DNA of 64,000 bases from Pseudomonas fluorescens HK44 (lineage in GTDB: Bacteria > Pseudomonadota > Gammaproteobacteria > Pseudomonadales > Pseudomonadaceae): positions 1 to 64,000 of the forward strand of contig NZ_AFOY02000026.1 in the NCBI RefSeq assembly GCF_000217955.3, written 5' to 3'. The notes under the pieces are model-generated. The model worked only from the letters and a program-made list of their open reading frames with translations, had not been told where the DNA came from and ran no database searches. Position numbers and translations under genes: made by a program. Below, piece after piece: positions 33,904-42,719 of the stretch. Numbering within the stretch: the first letter of the stretch is position 1; each line of letters starts with the position of its first letter.

Positions 33904-34158
33904 CGGCCCGATGCCCGTCGGGCGACGCCAGCGATGCTGGAGTTGATCCCGGGTCCGGACTAGCCGGAGGTGGCAACTCTTGTACAAAACCAGTTGAGTC
34001 AACGTGAAATAGAAGTGCTCAAGTTAGTCGCCAAAGGTAACGCGAACTAACAAATTGTCGACCTCTTGTTTATATCGTTACATGCGATAAAAGCCCAGGC
34101 GCGACGGATCAATGGAACGTTGGGCGTGGGGCGAGGAACTCAGGCGGTGGCCAGGGAA
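33904..34158 (+). pseudogene. Remnant of a LuxR-type regulator
   Basis: Frame 1 encodes the C-terminus of a MalT/LuxR-like protein: LSQREIEVLKLVAKGNAN, a stop codon at 34048-34050 where the family has Gln, then QIVDLLFISLHAIKAQARRI and NGTLGVGRGTQAVARE. Another stop is at 33961-33963. The helix-turn-helix is otherwise full length, so the loss looks recent: TAA is one change from CAA. Sequence before about 33904 holds no recognisable N-terminal domain. Confidence 0.75.
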
Positions 34159-34346
34159 ACAGTGCAGGGGTTCAGTATTTTAAGTGTGGGTTTAGCACGA
34201 TTTTGTTGTGGTTGTTTACGAATGCATACATGTTCTGGGATGTACTTTGATGACTGGAATCTTTATAAGGTGTTCGTCGGCCCGGTTCATGTGAATTTAT
34301 CTATTGTGTAGGGGGCGATCACTTATTTATTAAAAGGATTTCAGAG

Positions 34347-34682
34347 ATGTTGAATATGGATTTGTTGAAAGAAATCAGTGCGATGCTGGATAAGGATTTT
34401 GAACAGTTGAAGTATGGTATCAAAGCCGATGAGACTTACCTGAACTCGACAGTGGTCAATGACCTTGGGCAGCGGGTAGTCGATTACTCGCAAACCCTGA
34501 GCTGGGCGATCATGGAGAAGGTCCAGGATGACGAGTTTCCAGCGTTCGGCGACGAGTATGCGGGTGTATTTACCCGGCAATGGACGTTTGATCCGCTTTA
34601 TCGCGTGGATAACAAAATCTTCAATATTGAAAAGCTGAATTTGTTTGGTCGCGGTATCGTCGAGTATTACCGAGCGCAATAA
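34347..34682 (+). CDS. Orphan 111-residue protein, unknown function
   Basis: An acidic cytosolic protein (MLNMDLLKEISAMLDKDFEQ to GRGIVEYYRAQ) with no signal peptide, membrane helix or cysteine. AAAGGA lies 8 bases before the ATG. The surroundings are AT-rich compared with the rest of the window. It lies about 150 bases upstream of the large toxin-like gene on the same strand, which makes a partner role (immunity protein or chaperone) conceivable, but nothing in the sequence proves it. I do not recognise a family. Confidence 0.6.
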   Translation: MLNMDLLKEISAMLDKDFEQLKYGIKADETYLNSTVVNDLGQRVVDYSQTLSWAIMEKVQDDEFPAFGDEYAGVFTRQWTFDPLYRVDNKIFNIEKLNLFGRGIVEYYRAQ

Positions 34683-34838
34683 GCAGCTTCTTATAAGTCT
34701 GTGCAGTAGTCGATGAATGGATTGAGTCGGTAGAATGCCCCGCGCGATCAGTGTGCGGGGTGTTAAAGGATTTTATTGGCTGTAACTAATAATAATTTTG
34801 TACTTGGTAGTGTCATTGGATGCCGAAAGGAAGTGTGC

Positions 34839-37298
34839 ATGAGTGTTAATAATTTAATGGCGGGTGCGGGTAATGAAGTTCAGGAAGAACTTCGACGCCC
34901 TTCGAAACGAGCAATGGTCGAACAACCTCACCTGATACCTGATTGGCTACAGCGTGCCAGTGAAGAAGATCGTCAGTATTATGTCGATACGGAACAATCC
35001 CTGGCAGAAAAAGAGCATGCGCTTGATGAACGGCTGAAAGAAACCAGGTCCCTCAAGGCGTTCGCACATTTTTATGCCCAGGAGTTTGTCCGAATTCTCT
35101 CCGGCGAACTCATCGACCCGGAGCAGATTTTCGTCAACGCTCGTCATACGTTCTATGTGGGCCAGCAAAAGGTTGTTCAACGCAATCGCCTGACGCTTCC
35201 CGAGTTCATGCTCAATGGTTTGTATGATCCGGCCTCTGTTCCATTGGAGATCACCCTTGAAGGCGAGGCGCTGCCGTCAGGCTTGACCGAACAAGACCTT
35301 TTTGAGGTGATGGGCAGCGAGAGCATGCGCTCGCTGTATGCCGAGAAATTTGAAGAAAAATACACCAGCGAAGCGGTGCTGCATGCCCTGCAAACCGTGC
35401 TGGACAGTCGCACGGACCTGAGTTCGTTCAGCGCGAAGTTGCAAGGGCATATCAGTGACGACAGCCTCAAGATCGTCGAACTGGCCAGTCAGAATGCCGG
35501 AAATTATTCAGCGGGAGAGATTTCGTTCGATGGCTGGAAAATCCCCTTTCAAGGGATGATTGTCTATTGCGGACCGGAAGGTGAGGACGGTGCTTGCGTT
35601 CTCTATGCGCCGGACGCTCCGGGGGGCAGGGTCTGGTTCGAGTTTGCGAGCTTCAAACAACTGAACTTCCATGTGTTCGACTGGACGAGGCTGCCAGAAG
35701 CACGCAGTTACCTGAGTCGGCAGTCTCACGCCAGCGAGCGAGAGCGCACCCATACGTACATGCGGCATTTACAGGCAGAGCTACCGGTTCAATGGGGTAT
35801 CAAGCGCAACGCCTGGCCATCGGTGGGGCATGGTGCGTTACGCCACGCTGTCTTGCTCAATGTCGGTTGGCTGCGGGGCGAAGTGGAGGCGGTCATTCCT
35901 GCCGGTTATCGTTCGGCCACACCCTACCATCGACAGTATTTCGCCCGGTTGAATACCGAGCTTAAAGCGTTGACCCGGCTCGCCAGCCACGAGGCGGCGC
36001 TGATCAGTTACGAGAAGTTTGCGTACAACCTCGTTAAAAAGATGGCTGACGATCTGATGGCGGACAACGGTGAGACCGTGGCGGTCAACCCCGACCTGAT
36101 CATGGTGGAACTGGACGGTTCGCAAGAGATGACCCTGTCTCAGCTCATCATCAAAGAGCATCACATTACGGAGGAGAGCGGGCCAATACATAACCCGGGT
36201 GTTTACCCACGAATTCGTTTGTTGCCTGGGCATCCGCCAATGTCCGATCTGCTGAATCAATACATTGTCAACTGGTCGAAGGCATTGCGTCCGGGTGAAA
36301 AATATATCGATATGCTGGAAGCGGACTATCTGGATAAAGACGCTCCTGGTTTTGCGCTGAAGCGTGATGTGTATGTAAACCTGCAACTGCATGAGATGCA
36401 GCGTGCTGCGTTATCGGAACTGTTTAGCGGTGTGCTTTCGCGGGAGCACTATGGGCGTGTCGAACAGGCCATTGATCGGTTGCGCGTTCCAGAGCCCTTC
36501 AATCCAATCGAGACTGACTATCCTGATGTTCCCCAACGTGATGGTGTGTACAGGTTTCATCTGCAAAGCCGTCAGGTCCAGGGCGTTTATGTTTTCCGCA
36601 TGATGAACAACGGAGTTGCCGAGGATCTGTTGTATACCCCTCATGCTCCAGATGGCCGGTACTTTCGACCGCTGGCGGAGTTCGCCAGGTCGGTGAAAGA
36701 GGGAGGTTTAGGCGGTTATTACTGCAAGCGAGTCAAATACACCGACCAGCGGGTGATCAGCGATTACATCGAAGAGGTAGACCGCAGGAGTGCCGACATC
36801 GATCCGCCAGCACTACCAGTCAATAGCCGTGTATTCAATTTCTCTCATTGTTACAGCGAGATGATCAGACAGATCATTAACGGTGTAGATGCCCAGACCA
36901 CCAGCCTCATCGAGGTTGTTGCCAAACTGAGCTACGACGCTGCGGTAGCGGCGGTTGCCGTCGTAGGCTGTGTGTTCCCGCCGATCGGTTTTGGATTGAG
37001 CGCCGTCGTGATGGCAAAAGGGGTGTTTGAGGGGGAAATGGCTTACCACGAAGGTGACTATAAGAAGGTCTTCTCCAGCTACCTCGATTGCATGCTGGAA
37101 CTGGCCACGATGCGTATCGGCAAGTTGGGTTTCTCGCAGGTGCAGAAGGCGATTGCCAAGCGCTTGGGTGATACGAATACCTGTTTGAGCGTTGTCTCTG
37201 CGTGCAGTGGAACAACAGTGGATCTGGCAGTGATGAGCGCATTGATGAAGGAGGCGCTCGAAGAGCCCGATTCCAGCGAGCAGACGCTACTGGAGTAA
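34839..37298 (+). CDS. Toxin-like protein (resembles DUF6543/dermonecrotic toxin group)
   Basis: An 819-residue protein. The N-terminus, with PHLIPDWLQRASEEDRQYYV and a charged helical stretch (EQSLAEKEHALDERLKETRS), resembles the start of DUF6543 'dermonecrotic toxin domain' proteins of Pseudomonas. Two similar blocks near 250-290 and 600-640 both read as G-x-Y/V-x-x-P-x-APDG/APGGR-x-F-x-x-AxFA, a repeat inside the protein. A hydrophobic hairpin (AAVAAVAVVGCVFPPIGFGLSAVVMA) lies near 705-735. It is shorter than most relatives (often over 1,200 residues) and may lack an effector domain. ATG at 34839 behind AAAGGAAG. Export route and target are unknown. Confidence 0.6.
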   Translation: MSVNNLMAGAGNEVQEELRRPSKRAMVEQPHLIPDWLQRASEEDRQYYVDTEQSLAEKEHALDERLKETRSLKAFAHFYAQEFVRILSGELIDPEQIFVNARHTFYVGQQKVVQRNRLTLPEFMLNGLYDPASVPLEITLEGEALPSGLTEQDLFEVMGSESMRSLYAEKFEEKYTSEAVLHALQTVLDSRTDLSSFSAKLQGHISDDSLKIVELASQNAGNYSAGEISFDGWKIPFQGMIVYCGPEGEDGACVLYAPDAPGGRVWFEFASFKQLNFHVFDWTRLPEARSYLSRQSHASERERTHTYMRHLQAELPVQWGIKRNAWPSVGHGALRHAVLLNVGWLRGEVEAVIPAGYRSATPYHRQYFARLNTELKALTRLASHEAALISYEKFAYNLVKKMADDLMADNGETVAVNPDLIMVELDGSQEMTLSQLIIKEHHITEESGPIHNPGVYPRIRLLPGHPPMSDLLNQYIVNWSKALRPGEKYIDMLEADYLDKDAPGFALKRDVYVNLQLHEMQRAALSELFSGVLSREHYGRVEQAIDRLRVPEPFNPIETDYPDVPQRDGVYRFHLQSRQVQGVYVFRMMNNGVAEDLLYTPHAPDGRYFRPLAEFARSVKEGGLGGYYCKRVKYTDQRVISDYIEEVDRRSADIDPPALPVNSRVFNFSHCYSEMIRQIINGVDAQTTSLIEVVAKLSYDAAVAAVAVVGCVFPPIGFGLSAVVMAKGVFEGEMAYHEGDYKKVFSSYLDCMLELATMRIGKLGFSQVQKAIAKRLGDTNTCLSVVSACSGTTVDLAVMSALMKEALEEPDSSEQTLLE

Positions 37299-37323
37299 AC
37301 ACAGGCGTTCAGCGCCGAACGAT

Positions 37324-38130
37324 TTAACCGACAACGGCGCTGGGCTCATAGCCCATCCGCCAACTCACGGCCCGGGTCGCCGCCAGCAATCGCTGCGCCG
37401 CCGGGCCGTTTTCATCGGCGTGGAACAACGACGTCGGGCCGACAATGGTCAGCACAGCCGCCACCTGGCCGACGGCATTGAACACTGGGGCGGAGAGCGC
37501 ATCGACTCCCGGCATCAGTAGACCATGCACATGGTGCAGGCCGCGTTCGCGGATCTGTTCACACAAGGTTGCGTAGGCCTGGTCATCGGCCAGAGGATGG
37601 GCTGCCGTTGCCTGCACTTCCAGTTCCCGCAGCTCGACGGTTTCACGGTTCGGCAAATAAGCACTGAACACCAGGCCGGTGGATGAGCTGAGCAGCGGCA
37701 GTACCGAACCCAGTTGCGTCACCACCGTTACCGCGCGCACGGCGGGTTCGATATGCACCACGGTTGCGCCCTGGTTGCCCCACACCGCGAGGAAGCAGGT
37801 TTCGTTCAGGTCATCGCGCAACTCGGCCAGCGGCAGGGCGGCGACTTTCAGCACGTCCATACTGTTTAAAGCGGCCAGGCCAACGCGCAAGGCTTCGCGA
37901 CCGAGGCCGTAATGGTTGGTGGCGGTGTTTTGTTCAGCAAAGCCACTGGCGATCAACGCCTGCAAATAGCGGTGAACCTTGCTGGCTGGCATCTGCACGT
38001 GTTCGGCCAGACGCGACAACGACGTCGATGGCGACAACTCGGCCAAGGCCTTGAGGATGTCGGTGCCGACCTCGGCCGAGCGGACTTTCTGTTTACCGCT
38101 GTCGGCGGTGCTGCTACGCGGCTTTTCCAT
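37324..38130 (-). CDS. hmgR: IclR-family regulator of homogentisate catabolism
   Basis: A 268-residue repressor with an N-terminal winged helix (TDILKALAELSPSTSLSRLAEHVQMPASKVHRYLQAL) and a C-terminal IclR effector domain (about 95-265). It is divergent from hmgA-fahA-maiA, the same arrangement as P. putida hmgR, which represses the pathway and responds to homogentisate. The intergenic region carries ATTACG/CGTAAT repeats, including a 17-bp palindrome. The 3' end is convergent with the toxin-like gene, 25 bases away. Confidence 0.92.
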   Translation of the reverse strand: MEKPRSSTADSGKQKVRSAEVGTDILKALAELSPSTSLSRLAEHVQMPASKVHRYLQALIASGFAEQNTATNHYGLGREALRVGLAALNSMDVLKVAALPLAELRDDLNETCFLAVWGNQGATVVHIEPAVRAVTVVTQLGSVLPLLSSSTGLVFSAYLPNRETVELRELEVQATAAHPLADDQAYATLCEQIRERGLHHVHGLLMPGVDALSAPVFNAVGQVAAVLTIVGPTSLFHADENGPAAQRLLAATRAVSWRMGYEPSAVVG

Positions 38131-38192
38131 GGAGGCGGTGTGATCCCGGGATGAATGGGCGTCTTTATAGCTTGACGGTCAATACCAATCAA

Positions 38193-38218
38193 ATTACGTT
38201 ATGCGTAATCGAATTACG
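38193..38218. promoter_or_regulatory. Candidate HmgR operator
   Basis: ATTACG-TTATG-CGTAAT is a 17-bp palindrome (38193-38209), and its right half also pairs with a third half-site, CGTAAT-CGA-ATTACG (38204-38218). It sits about 85 bases before hmgA. Confidence 0.65.
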
Positions 38219-38295
38219 ATAAAAATAACCTGGGCGTGCCGAGACTTCTGAAAAGGAGCCATAGGCAACGGCCTACTCCCTGTTCAGGAGGCTCC

Positions 38296-39600
38296 ATGAA
38301 CCTTGATTCAACGGCGCCAGCGCTGGTTTACCAGTCAGGTTTCGGCAACGAATTCAGCAGCGAAGCGCTGCCCGGCGCACTGCCCGTCGGCCAGAACTCC
38401 CCGCAAAAAGCCCCGTACGGTCTCTACACCGAACTGTTCTCCGGCACTGCGTTCACCATGGTGCGCAGTGAAGCGCGACGCACCTGGATGTACCGTATTC
38501 AGCCGTCGGCCAATCACCCGGCGTTCGTCAAGCTGGAGCGGCAATTGGCCGGAGGACCGCTGGGCGACGTGACGCCCAATCGCCTGCGCTGGAACCCGTT
38601 GGAGATTCCTGCCGAGCCGACCGATTTCATCGACGGTCTGGTGTGCATGGCGGCCAACTCGGGGTCGGAAAAACCGGCCGGGATCAGCCTTTATCACTAC
38701 CGCGCCAATCGCTCCATGGAGCGGGTGTTCTTCAACGCCGATGGCGAGTGGTTGCTGGTGCCGGAGCTGGGGCGGTTGCGCATCGCCACCGAGCTCGGCG
38801 TGCTGGAGCTGGAACCGCTGGAAATCGCCGTGCTGCCACGCGGTTTGAAATTCCGCATCGAATTGCTCGACCCGCAAGCCCGTGGCTACCTGGCCGAGAA
38901 CCACGGCGCGCCGCTGCGCCTGCCGGACCTTGGGCCGATTGGCAGCAACGGTCTGGCCAATCCACGGGACTTCCTGACCCCGGTTGCGCACTACGAAGAC
39001 CTCAAGCAACCGACCACTCTGGTGCAGAAGTTCCTCGGTGAGTTGTGGGGCTGCGAGCTCGACCATTCGCCACTCAACGTGGTCGCCTGGCACGGTAATA
39101 ATGTGCCGTACAAATATGACCTGCGCCGCTTTAACACCATCGGCACGGTCAGCTTCGATCACCCGGACCCGTCGATCTTCACCGTGCTGACGTCGCCGAC
39201 CAGTGTCCACGGTCTGGCCAACCTCGATTTCGTGATCTTCCCGCCACGCTGGATGGTGGCCGAAAACACCTTCCGTCCACCGTGGTTCCACCGCAACCTG
39301 ATGAACGAATTCATGGGCCTGATCCAGGGCACCTACGACGCCAAGGCCGAAGGCTTTCTGCCGGGTGGCGCGTCGTTGCACAGTTGCATGAGCGCTCACG
39401 GGCCGGACGGTGAAACCTGCACCAAGGCGATCAATGCCGAGCTTGCGCCGAGCAAAATCGACAACACCATGGCCTTCATGTTCGAGACCAGCCAAGTGTT
39501 GCGCCCAAGCCGTTTTGCCCTCGATTGCCCGCAGCTGCAAAACAACTACGATGCTTGCTGGGCCTCGCTGCCCGCCACTTTCAACCCGAATCGGAGATAA
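38296..39600 (+). CDS. hmgA: Homogentisate 1,2-dioxygenase
   Basis: Opens the ring of homogentisate to maleylacetoacetate using Fe(II) and O2, in phenylalanine and tyrosine breakdown. The 434-residue protein has the family N-terminus YQSGFGNEFSSEALPGALPVGQNSPQ and the metal-binding region with FPPRWMVAENTFRPPWFHRNLMNEFMG and GGASLHSCMSAHGPDGE, including the conserved His and Glu ligands. The ATG at 38296 follows CAGGAG at 6-7 bases; a longer upstream reading lacks a ribosome site. First gene of hmgA-fahA-maiA. Confidence 0.96.
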   Translation: MNLDSTAPALVYQSGFGNEFSSEALPGALPVGQNSPQKAPYGLYTELFSGTAFTMVRSEARRTWMYRIQPSANHPAFVKLERQLAGGPLGDVTPNRLRWNPLEIPAEPTDFIDGLVCMAANSGSEKPAGISLYHYRANRSMERVFFNADGEWLLVPELGRLRIATELGVLELEPLEIAVLPRGLKFRIELLDPQARGYLAENHGAPLRLPDLGPIGSNGLANPRDFLTPVAHYEDLKQPTTLVQKFLGELWGCELDHSPLNVVAWHGNNVPYKYDLRRFNTIGTVSFDHPDPSIFTVLTSPTSVHGLANLDFVIFPPRWMVAENTFRPPWFHRNLMNEFMGLIQGTYDAKAEGFLPGGASLHSCMSAHGPDGETCTKAINAELAPSKIDNTMAFMFETSQVLRPSRFALDCPQLQNNYDACWASLPATFNPNRR

Positions 39601-39603
39601 CCC

Positions 39604-40908
39604 ATGACTCAGACCACCCCCACTCGTAGCTGGGTTGCCTCCGCCAACGGTCACACCGACTTCCCGCTGCAAAACCTGCCGCTGGGCGTGTTCAGCACCC
39701 AGGGTTCGGCGCCGCGTAGCGGTGTGGCGATCGGCGAGCATATTTTCGACCTGGAAGTGGCGCTCGAAGCCGGTCTGTTTGACGGTGCGGCGCGTGCGGC
39801 CGTCGAAGCCACCCGTGGCGGTCAACTGAACGCGTTCTTTGACCTCGGTCGTGGCGCCCGCGTGGCCCTGCGTGAACGTATGCTGGAACTGTTCACCGAA
39901 GGCAGCACCCTGCGCGGCAAGATTGAAGCCCAAGGCGCAAAACTGCTGCCGTTGGCTGCTGATTGCCAGATGCACCTGCCAGCCAAGATCAATGACTACA
40001 CCGACTTCTACGTCGGCATCGAGCACGCGCAGAACGTCGGCAAACTGTTCCGCCCGGACAACCCGCTGCTGCCGAACTACAAGTACGTGCCAATCGGCTA
40101 CCACGGCCGTGCATCGACCATTCGCCCGTCCGGCACCGACGTGCGTCGTCCGAAAGGCCAAACCTTGCCAGCCGGTCAGACCGAGCCAACCTTCGGCCCG
40201 TGTGCGCGTCTGGACTATGAACTGGAGCTTGGCATCTGGATCGGCCAAGGCAATGAAATGGGCGACTCGATTGCCATCGGCGACGCCGCCGAGCACATCG
40301 CCGGTTTCTGCCTGCTGAATGACTGGTCGGCGCGCGACATCCAGGCCTGGGAATACCAGCCACTGGGGCCGTTCCTGTCGAAAAGCTTCATCACCAGCAT
40401 CTCGCCATGGGTTGTCACCGCTGAAGCGCTGGAGCCGTTCCGCCGTGCCCAACCGGCGCGTCCCGAGGGCGATCCGCAGCCGCTGCCGTACCTGTCCGAC
40501 AAACGCGATCAGGCCGCGGGCGCCTTTGATATTGAACTGGAAGTGCTGCTGCTCACCGAAGCCATGCGCGAACAAAACCTGCCAGCCCATCGCCTGACGC
40601 TGAGCAACACTCAATACATGTACTGGACCGTAGCGCAAATGGTCGCGCACCACAGCGTCAACGGTTGCCAGTTGCAGGCCGGTGACCTGTTCGGTTCGGG
40701 CACCTTGTCGGGGCCGGAAAACGGGCAGTTCGGCAGCCTGCTGGAAATCACCGAAGGCGGTAAAAAGCCGATCGAACTGGCTTCGGGCGAGGTGCGCAAG
40801 TTCCTTGAAGACGGCGACGAAATCATCCTGCGCGCACGCTGCAGCCGTGACGGTTTCGCCTCCATTGGTTTCGGCGAATGCCGCGGCAAAATCCTGCCGG
40901 CGCGCTAA
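39604..40908 (+). CDS. fahA: Fumarylacetoacetase
   Basis: Hydrolyses fumarylacetoacetate to fumarate and acetoacetate, the last step of the pathway. The 434-residue protein has the N-terminal SH3-like domain and the C-terminal catalytic fold, with DYTDFYVGIEHAQNVGKLFR, YHGRASTIRPSGTDVRRPKG, DYELELGIWIGQGN and NDWSARDIQAWEYQPLGPF supplying metal and active-site residues. It begins three bases after hmgA. Confidence 0.96.
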   Translation: MTQTTPTRSWVASANGHTDFPLQNLPLGVFSTQGSAPRSGVAIGEHIFDLEVALEAGLFDGAARAAVEATRGGQLNAFFDLGRGARVALRERMLELFTEGSTLRGKIEAQGAKLLPLAADCQMHLPAKINDYTDFYVGIEHAQNVGKLFRPDNPLLPNYKYVPIGYHGRASTIRPSGTDVRRPKGQTLPAGQTEPTFGPCARLDYELELGIWIGQGNEMGDSIAIGDAAEHIAGFCLLNDWSARDIQAWEYQPLGPFLSKSFITSISPWVVTAEALEPFRRAQPARPEGDPQPLPYLSDKRDQAAGAFDIELEVLLLTEAMREQNLPAHRLTLSNTQYMYWTVAQMVAHHSVNGCQLQAGDLFGSGTLSGPENGQFGSLLEITEGGKKPIELASGEVRKFLEDGDEIILRARCSRDGFASIGFGECRGKILPAR

Positions 40909-40920
40909 GAGGTTCAGGCT

Positions 40921-41556
40921 ATGGAACTCTTTACCTACTACCGTTCGACATCGTCCTTTCGGGTGCGCATTGCCCTGGCACTCAAAGGTCTGGATTACCA
41001 GGCGCTGCCGATCAACTTGATCGCGCCGCAAGGTGGCGAACACCAGCAACCGGCTTATTTACAGATCAACCCGCAAGGCCGGGTGCCAGCCTTGCGCACC
41101 GATGAAGGCGAGTTGCTGATCCAGTCCCCGGCGATCATCGAGTACCTGGAAGAGCGTTATCCACAGGTGCCGCTGTTGTCCAAGGACCTGGCCAGGCGCG
41201 CGCACGAGCGTGGGGTGGCGGCGTTGATCGGTTGCGACATTCATCCGCTGCACAACGTCAGCGTGCTCAATCAACTGCGCCAACTCGGTCACGATGAGCC
41301 ACAAGTGGTGCAGTGGATCGGCCACTGGATCACTCAGGGGCTGGCGGCGGTCGAGCACTTGATTGGCGATGAGGGTTACTGTTTCGGCAGCGCGCCGGGG
41401 TTGGCGGATGTCTACTTGATCCCGCAGCTGTACGCGGCCGAGCGGTTCAACATTTCCCTTGAGGCGTATCCACGGATTCGCCGGGTTGCGGCGCTGGCAG
41501 CGCAGCATCCGGCCTTCATCAAGGCCCACCCGGCGAATCAGCCCGATACCCCATAA
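40921..41556 (+). CDS. maiA: Maleylacetoacetate isomerase
   Basis: Glutathione-dependent cis-trans isomerase linking HmgA and FahA. The 211-residue zeta-class GST has the active-site start FTYYRSTSSFRVRIALALKG (with the SSxxxRVR motif), QINPQGRVPAL and QSPAIIEYLEE for glutathione binding, and a C-terminal helical domain. It lies 12 bases after fahA with GAGG upstream and ends the operon; a REP doublet follows. Confidence 0.95.
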   Translation: MELFTYYRSTSSFRVRIALALKGLDYQALPINLIAPQGGEHQQPAYLQINPQGRVPALRTDEGELLIQSPAIIEYLEERYPQVPLLSKDLARRAHERGVAALIGCDIHPLHNVSVLNQLRQLGHDEPQVVQWIGHWITQGLAAVEHLIGDEGYCFGSAPGLADVYLIPQLYAAERFNISLEAYPRIRRVAALAAQHPAFIKAHPANQPDTP

Positions 41557-41578
41557 CTGAACGGACACTGATTGTTCT

Positions 41579-41713
41579 TGTGGCGAGGGAGCTTGCTCCC
41601 GCTGGAGTGCGAAGCGCTCCAAAAACAGGCAGTAACACTGTTTCTGAAGGATCTCATTCGCCGGTTTTGGGGCTGCTGCGCAGCCCAGCGGGAGCAAGCT
41701 CCCTCGCCACAGG
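41579..41713. repeat. Inverted pair of REP elements
   Basis: TGTGGCGAGGGAGCTTGCTC at 41579 and the facing copy ending CTCCCTCGCCACAGG at 41713. It separates the convergent maiA and SirB1-like genes. Confidence 0.8.
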
Positions 41714-41731
41714 AATGCAGTGGTTAAAGGG

Positions 41732-42535
41732 TTAATGCACGATGGCGTTAGGTGGCAAATGCCCCAGCCGTTCGGTCAGGCGAATGCGCTGGATCGGGTC
41801 GTCGGTGAGCAGCAAGGCATGCTCCAGGTCGAAACGTTCGGCGTTGGGGCAGTCCAGCCGTTGATAGAGGCTGGCGCGGGCCAGGTAGTCGCTGACGCAG
41901 GCATTACCGAGCTCCAGCACCCGTTCGGCATCGATCAGCGCACCGATGTTGTCGTCGTTGGCTAAATGCAACTGACGCAAGTTGCGCGACAGCCGCTGGA
42001 GCATTTGGACCGGATCGCTCGTCACCAGATGCTCGGCGCTGAGCTGCATGTTCGGACCGTACTGGCGCTGCAGCAACTCGCGACAGTCGTTGGGGTACAG
42101 GCGCCGACCGCCACACGGGTCGAGCACATGATCGGCACCCGGCACCCGCAACAGAAAGTGCCCGGGAAAATTCACCCCGACCATTGGGATCTCCAGCCGC
42201 CGGGCCAACTCCAGCGCGATCAAACCGAGGGCCAGCGGTTGCCCGCGTCGGCGTTCCAGCACCTTGTTGAGCAGCGCCGCCTGCGGGCGCAGCGGGATGG
42301 ATTCGTCCTGTTGATAACCCATGTCATTGAGTCGCCGCAACAACGGTTGGGCCAACTCGCTGACCGGCAACATGGGTAAACCGGCACTGACCCGTTGTTG
42401 CAGATCCTTGAATTGCTCCAGCAGCACCTCGGGCTTCACCTGCGGATCGTGCTCGGCAGCGATCCACAGCGCCGCTTCGAAGAGCGCCGGTGGCGAGCGT
42501 TGCAGACAGGCGAAAAAAGCGTGGCGCGGGTTCAT
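41732..42535 (-). CDS. SirB1-family protein (transglutaminase-like)
   Basis: A 267-residue cytosolic protein of the SirB1 group: an N-terminal transglutaminase-like domain (about 35-180, with RRGQPLALGLIALELARRLEIPMVGVNFPGHFLLRV) followed by a TPR-like C-terminal part (ERVLELGNACVSDYLARASLYQRLDC). The usual catalytic Cys is not obvious, as in many members, so enzymatic activity is doubtful. Molecular function is not established. The ATG at 42535 was preferred to a TTG just before it because GGAG lies 6 bases upstream. Confidence 0.85.
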   Translation of the reverse strand: MNPRHAFFACLQRSPPALFEAALWIAAEHDPQVKPEVLLEQFKDLQQRVSAGLPMLPVSELAQPLLRRLNDMGYQQDESIPLRPQAALLNKVLERRRGQPLALGLIALELARRLEIPMVGVNFPGHFLLRVPGADHVLDPCGGRRLYPNDCRELLQRQYGPNMQLSAEHLVTSDPVQMLQRLSRNLRQLHLANDDNIGALIDAERVLELGNACVSDYLARASLYQRLDCPNAERFDLEHALLLTDDPIQRIRLTERLGHLPPNAIVH

Positions 42536-42719
42536 CAAAATCTCCGTCGAATGCCTCGTTTTAGCCCCGTCTCAGGCATTCGTCCAGTGCTCTACACATG
42601 CCGTTGCAGGTTATGTCTTAAAGGCTGTAAAACCCCTGCTGCTTATTCCGGTGCGCTTCAGCAATTTTCAGCCGCAGGCCTATACTGGCGACTACAAGAA
42701 GTGATTCGGGAGCCCTACG

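Noticed and set aside
38335..41049. A 904-codon open frame on the minus strand, antisense to hmgA, fahA and maiA
   Set aside because: The three plus-strand enzymes are unmistakable; the antisense frame is open only because of high third-position GC.
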